Shown: positions 47,159 to 58,915 of the stretch, one piece after another
How the letters are laid out: each line of letters opens with the position of its first letter
Numbering within the stretch: position 1 is the first letter of the stretch
Source: Glycine soja
Taxonomy: Eukaryota > Streptophyta > Magnoliopsida > Fabales > Fabaceae
Reading direction: 5' to 3'
Assembly: GCF_004193775.1 (NCBI RefSeq)
Contig: NC_041003.1
Coordinates: 31,238,263-31,302,262 of the forward strand
Length of the DNA: 64,000 nucleotides
Position numbers and translations under genes: made by a program
The notes under the pieces: generated by a model
Seen by the model: only the letters and a program-made list of their open reading frames with translations
Database searches by the model: none
What the model was told of the DNA's origin: nothing

Positions 47159-47469
47159 TTGAACCAATCACCATAAATCTTTGACCCATAAAGGCTTGTG
47201 GTTTGGGAGTTTCTAGGTGCACACAGCAACATTGCTGGTGCACCCAACACTTTTATAAAATTCCAATTTTGTCGATGTCTTGTTTTTCTTTAAATTTATG
47301 GTGCATGTGTAATTTTTCACGATTTTACGCTTTCTTTCTTTCACTATCATCTAGTTTTTGTCATTCTGGGTGGTTTTTGCAAGTTTTTTCGAGGTAGCCG
47401 TTCGGTGAAGGTTAAATATTGATGGTTTCTGTCATTATTGTTGTTTTTATTTCGTCAGAGGTACGCATT

Positions 47470-47605
47470 TTACCGCTTTTTTGTGTAGATCTGTTACATA
47501 CAGAAGAAGTTCTTCTTCAGTAAATTTTTTACGGAAGAACTTCTTCCGTAACCGTAAAAGACTTGTTACGGAAGAACTTCTTCCGTAAGCTTTATTGTTT
47601 AATTT
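47470..47605. repeat. MULE-A left subterminal palindromes
   Basis: Three copies of GAAGAACTTCTTC-type palindromes, best form TTACGGAAGAACTTCTTCCG, at about 47500, 47532 and 47570. The same motif occurs near the right end at 56585-56800, so these are candidate transposase sites. Confidence 0.85.
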
Positions 47606-48066
47606 TTAAAAAAATTTGTGAAAAAATTAATAATATGAATATTAAAATTTATAATTTTTGTATTTCATATTTTTGAAATTATGGATAATTGGTTTGATTA
47701 GGTATAATAATTTAGGTATAATATTAAATAATTTAAGTAAAATAATTGTATTTTGTTGTAGTAGTAAAATGTTTAATTAGTTGTTAGTTATAGTGTTATA
47801 TATTTTTATTGTTAATTACGGTGCAAAATATTTATTTGTTTGAAGTAATTTTTTGTGAAATTATATGTTTCGTAAAATTTAATATTATTATGTTTTAGAA
47901 ATACAAAATATTTAGTTTAAGTAAATAATTTAGTTTTAAATTTTGAACGTAGTTGTATTAGTTGTTAATATGTGTGTAGTTATTATTTAGTCAATTTTTA
48001 GTTTTGCTAATAAGGTAATTTGTATGTACTTGTGTATGATGCATAATTTATTAATATGTTGTTAAG
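47606..48066 (+). other. AT-rich leader of the MULE-A transposase gene
   Basis: No ORF; long TA/TTT-rich tract directly before the transposase ATG. Presumed promoter and 5' UTR. Confidence 0.45.
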
Positions 48067-51026
48067 ATGGACGAAGATCAATGGACGTATGACAATATGA
48101 TGTCACAAGAAGTTCATATGGATTATGAAAATGAAGAAGAATCTGGTGTGAATCAACCACATGTTGATTGTTCAAATGCTTTTAATACTTCTCAGGTAAT
48201 CATGTTCATTAGATTGAGTCATTTGGTTGAATGTATGTTTTGTACAAAAATTAATATGTCGGGGTTGCGTTGTAGGTCTTTGATACCCGAGATGATGTTT
48301 TGCAGTGGGCTTGAATAGTTGCCCATGAAAACGAATTTGTTGCAGTGATTGTAAGGTCTGACACAAATACTGGTAGTAGGGGAAGAAGTTCATTTGTGTT
48401 AATTGGGTGTGAAAGGAGCGGTCTGTACAAGTGTAGGAATAAAGAATTTGTTAAAAGAGACACTGGGAGTAGGAAATGTGGTTGTCCCTTCAGGCTTCAT
48501 GGGAAACCAGTGCATGGAGGGGAAGGTTGGATGGTGAAGTTGATTTGAGGGATTCACAATCATGAATTGGCCAAGTCCTTAGTTGGACATCCATACGTTG
48601 GGCGATTGACCAAGGATGAAAAGAAAATTATTGTTGAGATGACAAAGTCTATGGTGAAACCAAAAAACATCCTGCTAACATTGAAGGAGCACAATGCCAA
48701 CAGTTGCACCACAATCAAACAAATTTACAATGCAAGAAGTGCATATCGTTCTTCCATTAGAGGAGCTGATACTGAAATGCAACATCTAATGAAGCTTCTT
48801 TAACATGATCAATGCATTCATTGGCATAGATTGAAGGATGAAGTTGTGGTGCGTGATCTGTTTTGGTGTCACCCAGATGCAATAAAGTTATGCAATGCAT
48901 GTCATCTGGTGTTTTTTATAGACAGTACCTACAAAACAAACAGGTACAGACTCCCACTACTTGACTTTGTTGGGGTGACACCAATGAGGATGACATTATT
49001 TGCTGGGTTTGCATATCTGGAGAGTAAACGTGTTAATAATATTGTAAGGGCTTTGGAACGATTTTGAGGTCTATTTTTAAGAAACAATTGCCTCCCTGTT
49101 GTTATTGTCACTGACAGAGACCTAGCATAGATGAATGCAATGAAAACTATGTTCCTAGAGTGTACAAACTTATTGTGCAGGTTTCACATTGACAAGAATG
49201 TCAAGGCCAAGTGCAAATCTTTAATCGATCAAAAAAATGTTTGGGAGTATGTGATGGATAATTGGGGTACTTTGGTTGATTGTTCATCCGAACAGCAATT
49301 CGCTGAGTGCCTTCAGAGGTTTCAAATTGCTTGTTCACCTTGGCCAATGTTTGTTGACTATGTTAAGGATACATGGATTATCCCACACAAGGAAAAATTT
49401 ATTACAGCCTAGACGAATAAGGTCATGCACCTAGGCAACACAACAACAAACAGGTATTAAAATGTTATTTTTTCTATTAAGGGTTATTAATATATGGTAT
49501 TTAATTGTTGTATATTTGTAATGTTTGTTGTGTATTTTAAATGTAGGGTTGAATCTTCTCATTGGGCTCTAAAAAGAGTATTACAAAATAGCCTTGGAGA
49601 CCTGTGTAGTGTTTGGGATGCCATGAACAACATGATCATGCTACAACACGTTGAAATTAAAGCATCCTTCGAAACCAATACGCATGTGGTTGGACATGTA
49701 TTTAAAAAAACCTTATACAAAAGGCTTCTTGGAATGGTTTCAAGGAACGCTTTAAATGAGATTGCTACTGAGGTTGAGCGTCTATGTTATCTTGGCAATG
49801 ATCCCTCTTCTTGTGGTTGTATGATGAGAAGCACGCACGGTCTTCCTTGTGCATGTGAGCTATCTAGGTATACTGCTGGCAGCATCCCAGTGGATTTAGT
49901 TCATATGTTCTAGAGGAGACTTTGCTTTTCAGATAAAGGGTTATGTGAGGCCGAAGTTAGCATCAAGGAAGAGATTGAGACCATATCTAAAAGATTTGAG
50001 GAACTTGATGTGTGTGGCAAAGTAACTCTCAAGAGTAAACTTCGAGATATTACATACCCTGATCAAAACTCTATGTGCCCTCCTCTGTCAAAGGTCAACA
50101 CTAAAGGTGCATCGCAAAAACCGATGAAAAGAAGCCAAAGATCCACAAAGTGTGATCCGTCTTATTGGGAGTATGTTGATGTTTTTCATTCTGTTCAAAG
50201 CAGCAACTCTTCAGTGAAACGTAGTGCATCATCTTCTGAACCGCCAAAGCCATCAAGGATCATCCCGATGTTAGATCAATTTGCGCCATTTATACAGGGT
50301 TTCATTCACAACGTTGTGGATGTGAAAGCGGATGGTAACTATGGATATCGGTCCATTGCCGCTTGATTAGGTATGAGGGAAGATTCTTGGTCGTTGGTGC
50401 GCAACGAATTTATTAAAGAACTTGGCAGATGGTCACATGAACCTCTTCGGTGACACAGAGAGATTTGAACAATTAAGGATGTCCCTACTTGTTGATGGGT
50501 TTTCCAAGGTATGTTTTTAGGTTATTTTATTTAAGAACAAACTTTAAATAACTTAGATGTGTATGTTTGCTTGATTCAAGTTAGTGTGGACAAGTGGATG
50601 GATATAACGGAGATGGGATATGTCATTGCATCAAGGTATAATGTAATCCTTGTATCGTTGTCCCGACAGGAAAACATGACATTTTTTCCTCTTAGAAGTC
50701 AACCACCACCCGATTCTTCTGTTCACCGCATGATATGTGTCGGTCACGTGTTTTGAAATCATTTTGTTCAGGTACATTGAAGATAGTTAGTCTAACTTTT
50801 AGAATTATCCAATCACTTCCCTGGTTCATTTGAGTTAATAATGTTTGTTCACGTACAATAAGTTTATTTGAAAGACCATTGTCCTTTACCGCCTCTAGCA
50901 TTGTTATGGTCAAACAATTGTTATCCTAAGGCAAAGCAGTGACCAATTCCATATATTAGAAGAATGCAGCAGTACACAAGTTTGATGACCTTCAAAAGAG
51001 ACTATGTCGACCTAAATGAAGATTGA
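48067..51026 (+). pseudogene. MURA-type transposase fused to an OTU domain (MULE-A)
   Basis: Exons about 48067-48195, 48276-49453, 49547-50511, 50582 onward, with GT/AG borders. Order: acidic N-terminus; FAR1-like zinc region (TGSRKCGCPFRLHGKPVHGG, IHNHELAKSLVGHPYVGRLT); MULE core with all three catalytic positions visible (VFFIDSTYKTN, VIVTDRDLA, TNRVESSHWALKR); SWIM finger (CGCMMRSTHGLPCACELSR); linker (KRSQRSTKCDPSYWEYVDVF); OTU protease-like domain (VDVKADGNYGYRSIAA, MGYVIASRYNVILVSLSRQE, VHRMICVGHVF-stop-NHFVQ), ending DYVDLNED-stop. Stops at about 48314, 48546, 48802, 49065, 49129, 49410, 49911, 50364, 50754. In OTU the Cys of DGNCGYR is Tyr (TAT, 50340-50342). Not functional as it stands. 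Confidence 0.9.
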
Positions 51027-51383
51027 ACATGCATTGTTTATCTAATTGTATTCATTATGCAATATAATTTGTTGTAAGTCGTTAATCAATAATTATTAAG
51101 TACTTATTGTGTTAAGAACAAAATTAGTTGGTGCAACCAAAATCAATTACGCATGTATGATACATCGTTGCCATAATTGACAACACATAATGATATGCAT
51201 GCATATTATAGTTTGAGCGTGACATGACATTGATTGACTTGACAACACATTCTAATTCACGATACAGCTTCACACCACATTGGTTTAGTAGGAAACATAA
51301 ACACGAAACATGTTCACGCGTGCCTATTTTTTTTTAAAAAAGTGAACCAATCTTTCGGTGAGAACCATCTATATATATGAGAC

Positions 51384-52277
51384 ATGACAAACGCTAATAA
51401 ATCACACATGAACTTGCTTTCACATACTCTCCCAATTGTTGCACAAAGTATGTCATTTTTAGGAGAAACTAGTAGTCAGACGATTGTCAACTCAAGATTG
51501 GGTTTCATTTTTCCAAATGGATCGATTATTCACAATGATAGTGGGGTTTACTTCCAAACTTCCACTCCGGTGACCATTCAAGTACCAAACAGTAGTGATT
51601 TTGCAACGCTAAAAACCAGAATACACAATACCCTTCAACTAACCAACAAACAATTTTTGGATGAAATTCACTACCGACAGCCATTCACTGATACAGGTAA
51701 CCAAATTCGCTTTCAATGTATGCAATTGATAAATGATGACGATGTCAACACAATGTTAATGTGTAATGATCAATTTTCGTGTGTTGGTCCGATTGAGTTA
51801 TTATGCACCGTTGGAAGAACATCACATGGAATAATAAACTTACTTGAACGCACTATGACCCCTACTCATGATGAGCTTCTGTATTACAACGGGAGGTGGA
51901 ACATGTCACACCAAAACAACTTTGTAGGCTACGCGTTCACAGGAAAAAATCCTAAAAAATTTGAAATTCCTTTAGGATTTACCATCGATGAACTGAAGGA
52001 TTTGATAAAGCAAGTTGCACCTGAAGGGATTCCCCCTCATGGAATTCAAGCATCACAAATGGTAAGGCGATTGTTTTTTCGAAAACCAGGTCATTTTGAG
52101 TATTCAGACAAAGTTATCAAATTTCAAATTATTGAGCTGAAAACTAATGATGACGTAATGAAGGTCTTAGTACAGTCTAACTATTGGAAACAATTTGGGC
52201 CAATAGAAATTTTAGCTATTTTTACTAAACAGGTTATGGAAATCGAAGACGACATGCCTACGTCTCTACAGGATTGA
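51384..52277 (+). CDS. Intact 297-aa MULE-A ORF, two-fold repeated PB1-like/MULE N-terminal module
   Basis: The longest uninterrupted ORF in the MULE block, ATG 51384 to TGA 52277, same strand as the transposase and 360 bp after it. No signal peptide or membrane segment. Two similar halves: residues about 35-148 (SSDFATLKTRIHNTLQL, FLDEIHYRQPF, LINDDDVNTMLMCNDQFSCV, GPIELLCTV) and about 160-285 (FTIDELKDLIKQVAPEG, MVRRLFFRKP, LKTNDDVMKVLVQSNYWKQF, GPIEILAIF). The pattern (substituted ubiquitin-like fold with a late DDDV / NDDV acidic turn) resembles the N-terminal PB1-like module of other plant MULE transposases, where it may mediate protein contacts. No catalytic motif. The contrast with the ruined transposase suggests it is younger, selected or replaced. 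Function unknown. Confidence 0.7.
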   Translation: MTNANKSHMNLLSHTLPIVAQSMSFLGETSSQTIVNSRLGFIFPNGSIIHNDSGVYFQTSTPVTIQVPNSSDFATLKTRIHNTLQLTNKQFLDEIHYRQPFTDTGNQIRFQCMQLINDDDVNTMLMCNDQFSCVGPIELLCTVGRTSHGIINLLERTMTPTHDELLYYNGRWNMSHQNNFVGYAFTGKNPKKFEIPLGFTIDELKDLIKQVAPEGIPPHGIQASQMVRRLFFRKPGHFEYSDKVIKFQIIELKTNDDVMKVLVQSNYWKQFGPIEILAIFTKQVMEIEDDMPTSLQD

Positions 52278-52949
52278 ATGCAAGTTTTATTTCCTACTTT
52301 TTCATGCAAATTTTATTTCTTTCCAGCATGTTGAAGTGAATGTAATGTTTGAATTTGAGAAAAAAATTGTGTTTGGCTTTTTTTATGATTATTGTAGTTT
52401 CTAACGCAGTTGTAGCACACATGTATTTTTATGATACCAAGGTTAGACAAGTGGCAGTGACCGTAAAAACATTTAAATGTATTTTGAAATAAGTGTATTT
52501 TGAAAATATTAACACAACAAAAGTTTAAGACCCAAAACCAGTCAATATTTAGTTCAATGACTAAAAATTAAAAATTGGAAAAATTCAATGACTTGAAACA
52601 TAATTAACCCTAACAAAATAAGAAAACTCATAAGTATAACAAATAAATAAAAAATCAGATGAAAATTAAATAAATACAAGATACCATTTACATTTTCTTG
52701 GACCTAACTTCCAATAATAAAAAGAAAAACATCAAATTTCTTTTCGTCTTAAATATAATTTTGATCTTCTTACTTTAAAACATAAACATTTACTTATCTT
52801 ATTTTTTAAAATCTATAATTTTTATTTCTTTTTCTTTGGCTTCACATTTTTAATCCAAACTTCGTAAGAGTCCAAAACATGGCTTAAGGACCGGGATCAG
52901 AATCGAAATCGACACGTCAGTTAATATGATAAAATAATATACATCGCAA
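52278..52949. other. AT-rich spacer after the 297-aa ORF
   Basis: No ORF; likely 3' UTR followed by unassigned AT-rich DNA leading to the tandem array. Confidence 0.5.
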
Positions 52950-53990
52950 TCCGAAAACATTTAGGCATACTTTGAATGGTCACAATCCAAATTTTTTTTT
53001 TTATTTTGTGGTTGTTTTTTGAGGGCTTATTCGATGGAATCGATTCACGATATTATTATTTTTTTGTGTTCTTTCACATCCAGACATGAGAAATAGCGCC
53101 CCTCGAATGTCTTAGGCGACCCGCATATAATTTTAAAAAAATGCCGAAAACGGCTACTTAGACATATTTGAAGGGTCAAAATCCAATTTTTCTTAATTTT
53201 GTGGTTATTTTTTGAGTGCCTATTCGATGGAACCGGTTCACGATATTATTTTTTTGTGTTTTCTGATGCCCAAACATGACAAATAGTGCCCTTCGAATGT
53301 CTTAGGCAACTCGCACATAATTTTTAAAAAATGCCGAAAAGAGCTACTTAGATATATTTGAAGGGTCAAAATCCAATTTTTTTTTTATTTTGTGGTTGTT
53401 TTTTGAGGGCCTATTCGATGGAACCGGTTCACGATATTATTTTTTTGTCTTCTTTGACATCCAGACATGAGAAATAGCACCCCTTGAATGTCTTAGGCGA
53501 CTCGCACATAATTTTAAAAAAATGTCGAAAAGGACTACTTAGACATATTTGAAGGGTCAAAATCCAATTTTTTTTTTAAATTTTGTGGTTGTTTTTTGAG
53601 GGCCTATTCGATGGAACCGGTTCACAATATTATTTTTTTGTTTTTTTTATGTCCAGACATGACAAATAGCACCCCTCGAATGTCTTAGGCGACTCGTACA
53701 TAATTTTAAAAAAACTTCGAAAAGGGCTACTTAAACATATTTGAAGGGTCAAAATCCAATTTTTTTTATTTTGTGGTTGTTTTTTTAGGTCCAACTCGAT
53801 GGAACTGGTTCACGCTATTATTTATTTTGAGTTCTTTGACGTGCAAACAATACAAATAGAGTCCCTTGAATGTCTTAGGCGACTCGCACATAATTTTATA
53901 AAAACGCCGAACACAGGTACTTAGTCATACTTTTAACGATCCAAATCCTTTTTATTTTTTTATTTTTTGTGCTTTTAAGTTCTAGGCATA
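52950..53990. repeat. Tandem array, about 190-bp unit, five copies plus partial
   Basis: Units start near 52952, 53143, 53331, 53522, 53713 and 53903 (last partial). Each holds CCGAAAA, CTACTTAGACATATTTGAAG, GGGTCAAAATCCAATTTTTT, TTTTGTGGTTGTTTTTTGAG, TATTCGATGGAACCGGTTCA and GAATGTCTTAGGCGACTCG. The array separates the 3' ends of the plus-strand genes from the convergent PMD gene. Role unknown; possible replication-slippage product or insulating/terminating element. Confidence 0.92.
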
Positions 53991-54149
53991 ATTAGATTTT
54001 ATTTTCAACAATTGATGATGTCACTCATAAGCACTACACGGAAAATTAAATAATGAAACAAATAATTTACAAAAATTGTATTACCAAAATAATGTAACAA
54101 TTACAATAATGTTATCAAATACAAAAATAATACACATCATATCAAAAAC

Positions 54150-56212
54150 TAATCTATGCGCTATCCACGTCGTGCCCTAAGACTTCCATCAGAGGCCTCA
54201 CCCTTAGCGATCTGCAAGCAATCTTATATGATGTTATGTAACTTTGTTCATGCAGTCACCATCCTAAGGTTGAGCACGCGCTCCAACCTTTCTGCGATTG
54301 CTTCGCAACCTTCACAAGCAACCTGTGACAGTAAAAAAAATACAGTTATTACAAAATATTAAATAAAAAATGAATTACAAAACACTAAACCAAATTAAAA
54401 TACCACTGAATGTCTGGGGAGATCAGCTGCGATTGGAACCTCAGGGACATGTGGCTTGACGTATGCATCCACATCTGGGGCAACTGGCTGTCTGGGCTCA
54501 TCGCCTTCCTGGGTCGGCGTGACGAATAGGTGAGATATCTGGAAAAACCACTCCATGTAGTTCGTTGTTACCTGCCTAGGGACAACACAAATCTCTCTCG
54601 CGGGTGCTAAATGGTCCTGGAAATGCATCCACCTCTCGTTTATCTTGTCATACGACAACGAAGCAGTAACCGGCAGCAGAGGGATGGTCTGGATGTACTC
54701 GAACTGTCGTACCACCCACTCTAGTCAGATGTAGACCACAACATGACCCCATCTAAGCTGCCCCTGGTAGCATGAAATAAGCTCGAAGCCCCTAACTGCC
54801 TGGTGCTCACTGTAGGGCAACCAGGAAACGTCTGTGATCTTCAGAGCATCTAAATGTGCCCTGTATGGCGCTCCCTTGATTCCCTTCATGTGCACCTTCG
54901 TCGTAAGCCACCTCGATGCACGTGGGGTAGTCTCAGCGTACGCATCATTAGTGACGCACTGATGAATACTAGAAAGTACTCATATATCCAGCACTACACA
55001 AATAAAGTGAACATAACATAAAAAACCTTTAAAATTCATTTTCCAACTTAAACCTGTTTACGAACTTTAAAATTTACCTGTAATAGCGTCAAGTACCCAC
55101 CCATCTGTCGTGTGGGGTTTGGGAAGCATCATTTAGTTGGTCATACATGTGAACCAACGCGGCAACTCCCCAGGCACAGCCCCCAGACTGACCCAGGTCT
55201 CGAAAACCCTCCAGATGCACCACATGAACATGGGTTGCACTCTTATTATAAAAAAAAGTACAACCCACCAGGTGGAGGAGGTAAGCACGAGCCGCTACAA
55301 TCCAACATCAAGCCTGGCATCTACTCTTATACACCTCACAGAGCCATGACAGTCGCACGTAAGCCCCATGAGCACGTATGGTCTCAGCTCGAGCCTCCTC
55401 GCCAAATACCTCTAGAAGCTCCGTCAATAGCAAGACCGCCTCATCCATGCCCAGAGGCTCAAACCTATGTAATGCCCCTGTGATGGGAAGATGGAGGAGA
55501 GATGTCACATCGTCCAGTGTGATCGTCAACTCCCCCACTGGAAGGTAGAAGGTGCTGGTCTCCCTTTGCCACCTCTCTGCAAATGCGGATATAAGTCCAG
55601 GATCCCCAGTGACCACAGAACACCTAATCAGTGGCCTTAATCTGGTGCCGGCAACATGGCCTTCAATCTCAGGTGCTGGACTCCCAAATTTATCAACTTT
55701 CCTACCGTGGGAGTGTCAGCTTCAACTTAGGTCGTTCCTGAGTTGAATAACACAACATAAAAGTTAATTAGACATTCATTATCACAAACAACACAACAAA
55801 AAATAAAAAATTATCAACTACCAACACGTCCAAATTAAAATACCTCGCCACACCAGATACTATATGCCACATGGTCAGCAAATGATGTCAGCAATGATGT
55901 GTCATGTGGCCCACCAGGGAATCTCTCGCCATGCTCAGCAGGTGATCCCTCAACACCATCAGCAGCTACGTCTGCAGCATCTACGTCCGCAGTCGGAATG
56001 TCCTCATCCACATGAGGAACATCCTCAGTCACATGAGGAATATCCTCAGTCACCTAAGGAACATCCTCAACCCTAGCAACATGTACCTGTGGCCTACGGG
56101 CAGATGCGGTCGGCCTACGCCGGCAAACATCATCTACATGATGCTCATCGTGTCTACCTCTGCCTATGACCCTAGTAGCTAAGGAACGATCTAATCCTCT
56201 TGTTCTAACCAT
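54150..56212 (-). pseudogene. PMD (plant mobile domain, MAIN-like) gene of MULE-A
   Basis: Start MVRTRGLDRSLATRVIGRGR at 56212; exon 1 to 55844 includes tandem acidic repeats (TEDIPHVTEDVPHVDEDIPT) after an in-frame TAG (about 56055) and GERFPGGPHDTSLLTSFADH. Exon 2 from 55737: ISAFAERWQRETSTFYLPVG, ELTITLDDVTSLLHLPITGA, MDEAVLLLTELLEVFGEEAR. Then broken frames (GGCAWGVAALVHMYDQL-like region, 55080-55300), QFEYIQTIPLLPVTASLSYD, NERWMHFQDHLAPAREICVV, YMEWFFQISHLFVTP (54715-54530), and a last exon with CEAIAERLERVLNLRMVTA (54320-54240). Breaks near 55311 and at several stops. Compared with PMD-B it is more complete but also inactive. It converges with the transposase gene. Confidence 0.88.
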
Positions 56213-56580
56213 GATCTGCACATCATGAAGAACATGTAGTTTTTTTTGGTCAAATTATTCATAAAATTAAAAACCTACATAAATCCTTAGCCCTACATTA
56301 GAAACCCTAATTACACTACCCTACGCATTATGGCCTACGCACTATAGAAACTAAACCCTACACACTCAGCCCTAGGCCCTAACCCTAACAAATATTTTTG
56401 TCCAAATATATTAAACATAAAAAAAACAAAATAAATAATATTTAATATAAATTTTGTTACATACAACCATGCAAGCATACAATTTTTTATTATTAAAAAA
56501 CTAAATATACCTATTATAAATCAAAACAAAGAAATAAAACTTAATTTATAAAAAAAATTAATTAAAAAATAAAAAAAAAA
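56213..56580. other. Upstream region of PMD-A
   Basis: Non-coding, AT-rich; short CCCTAA/CCCTACAC-type stretches at 56300-56385 (for example GCCCTAGGCCCTAACCCTAA) resemble scattered telomere-like units but do not form an array. Probable promoter and 5' UTR of the PMD gene. Confidence 0.4.
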
Positions 56581-56805
56581 TTGGAAACCTTCTTACGAAA
56601 GAAGTTCTTCCGTAAGAGTCATACGAAAGAAGTTCTTCTGTAAGAGTCTACGAAAGAAGTTCTTCCCTAAGTTAATACGGAAGAAGGTTCTTCCATACAA
56701 AGATTTACTTCATACGGAAGAACCTTCTTCCGTAGGAAATTACGGAAAAACTTCTTTCGTTAGAAGAATTTCCTTCATACGGAATAAGTTCTTCCGTAAA
56801 CGGAA
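56581..56805. repeat. MULE-A right subterminal palindromes
   Basis: Seven or so variants of TTACGGAAGAAGTTCTTCCG at about 30-bp spacing, mirrored at the left end (47470-47605). Some carry an extra G (GAAGAACCTTCTTC), changing the centre of symmetry. Confidence 0.88.
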
Positions 56806-57255
56806 AACGCTCCAACTTCACCATTTTTGCAGACAAACTCGCAGAGAAATGAAGTCATCTACCCTACAGCCAAAAAATCCTAAACTAAATCACCATTGGA
56901 CATTAAAGGGGAGGGGAGATAGGAGGTACTAACCTCGACGGTGGAAACACAGAAATGGCACCAAAAAACCTCCCAAAACGAACGGAAATGGCAGTCGAGG
57001 CACGGAGAACAAGGAGAAGCGCGAAGAAGACGAGCAGACATGGTAGATGGATGCACTCACGGAAGAAGCAACACTGAATGGGCGCGTTTATTTTTTAAAC
57101 TTTTAAACAAGGACAATTTTGCCCATTCACATAATTGTTGGGTGCACCAACAATTCTGCTAGGTGCACCTAGCAACTCTCTTGTGGTTTTCTCTTTTGGG
57201 CTCAGGAGGATCCACAAGGGAGTTGATGTAATGGGTGGCAAAGCCCACTATATAA

Positions 57256-57257
<2 letters not shown>

Positions 57258-57340
<83 letters not shown>
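57258..57340. repeat. (TA)n(GA)n microsatellite
   Basis: About 37 bp of TA followed by about 44 bp of GA. ORFs through it are artefacts. Confidence 0.97.
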
Positions 57341-57346
<6 letters not shown>

Positions 57347-58050
57347 TGTTACTCCAAAAGTAAGTTTGAAAAAAATTACTCTTCATCTTTATCTTTTATT
57401 TTCTTTTAGGGATATATATTGGATTGAAATTTTAAAAGACTATTTTGACATAAAAAATTGTATGCATTTTAAAAAACTATGTGAGAATGTTATGACTTAT
57501 CAAAACTTTTTAAAAGATTTTTGTAATTAAGATTTTATAGTTTGAATTTTAATGAATTTATAACATAAGAAATTAAAATATTTGAAAGGATTGTATGAAT
57601 TTAAAAGTTTGTAAGGATTCAAGATTCTTAGAAAACATTCAAAATTACAAGAGTCCATGAAAAATGATAAAGATACGATATGATTCAGAGAAACTAGGCA
57701 ATGCACCAATAGTGTAAAATAAATTTATTGTCATCCAATCACAATCTATCATGTATGATAAATCCACTGAATTTTATGATAATCACTTTAAAAATCATAC
57801 AAATGATGATTTGTAATTGAATAAAAATATAAAATTACTTTACATCACACTTTTTTAATTAATGTCTTCTCTTTATGGACAAGCTTTTCAAGAACATTTT
57901 TCCATCACACTTTTTTTCTTTATTCTTTTTTTAAGTCAGTTAATTCTAGTACTATCTTCTTCTAAACTAATCCTCCATGCTTTAGAATCTTCTTGTCCTC
58001 GCTCTTGATTCAAAATTATTGTCTTCATTATTTGTTTGGTAAACTTAAGA
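57341..58050. other. Intergenic DNA, nothing recognised
   Basis: AT-rich. 57715-57870 (GTGTAAAATAAATTTATTG... and ...AAATTACTTTACATCACAC) has inverted ends resembling a small MITE, without a clear duplication. No gene. Confidence 0.4.
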
Positions 58051-58480
<430 letters not shown>

Positions 58481-58915
58481 AAACTCAAAAGTAGTTCTAG
58501 CACAGCTATAGCAATATAAGGAATATGCATTCAGTGGAATCACAGACGTAGATGCTATAAAACATCAATCATACCCACATTCAAATGATACAGGTCTGAA
58601 ATTTCCACAAAATAAAACAAGACTACCCATCTTGCTTCTAAGTTCCAACACCAAACTAGTAATGTCTGAAAAGTACCACAAAGAAACAAGGCTACCTACC
58701 TTGCTTATAAGTTCAAACAAGCCAAAATAAGGATGTTTCAATTTTCAATGTTCCACAAACAAGGGAAGGATATACCCACCTTACTTCTAAGTTCAAAGAA
58801 ACCAAAATGCTAGTAGTTAGGTGATCAAATAGGCACAGATTCCCCTCATACTTTCTGATAGCAAAGAAGGGGCTTCAAAGAGACCAGTGAGAAGACTCAC
58901 AGGCCCTGGACTCCC
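58481..58915 (-). other. 3' UTR region of the SPL gene
   Basis: Follows the stop codon on the minus strand. It contains three diverged copies of a block (CAAGACTACCCATCTTGCTTCTAAGTTC-type: 58615, 58688, 58765) about 75 bp apart, probably transcribed. The 3' border is not fixed. Confidence 0.45.

Larger units (their letters stand above)
47205..57180 (+). mobile_element. MULE-A: transposase-OTU, 297-aa ORF, tandem array and PMD gene
   Basis: Perfect 9-bp duplication TTGTGGTTT (47196-47204, 57181-57189). Ends: left GGGAGTTTCTAGGTGCACAC, right (complement) GAGAGTTGCTAGGTGCACCT, with inverted similarity continuing through TTGCTGGTGCACCCAACA / TTGTTGGTGCACCCAACA, about 50 bp. Contents, left to right: subterminal palindromes, transposase with OTU domain (plus), 297-aa ORF (plus), 190-bp tandem array, PMD gene (minus), subterminal palindromes. 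It lies 37 bp from the right target duplication of MULE-B. The perfect TSD says it is younger than MULE-B, although its genes carry many stops. Confidence 0.95.

Noticed and set aside
52950..53990. CRISPR-like array
   Set aside because: Units are contiguous 190-bp tandems without unique spacers, in a plant nuclear element.
56300..56400. Interstitial telomere repeat
   Set aside because: Only scattered CCCTAA-like pieces; no run of TTTAGGG/CCCTAAA units.
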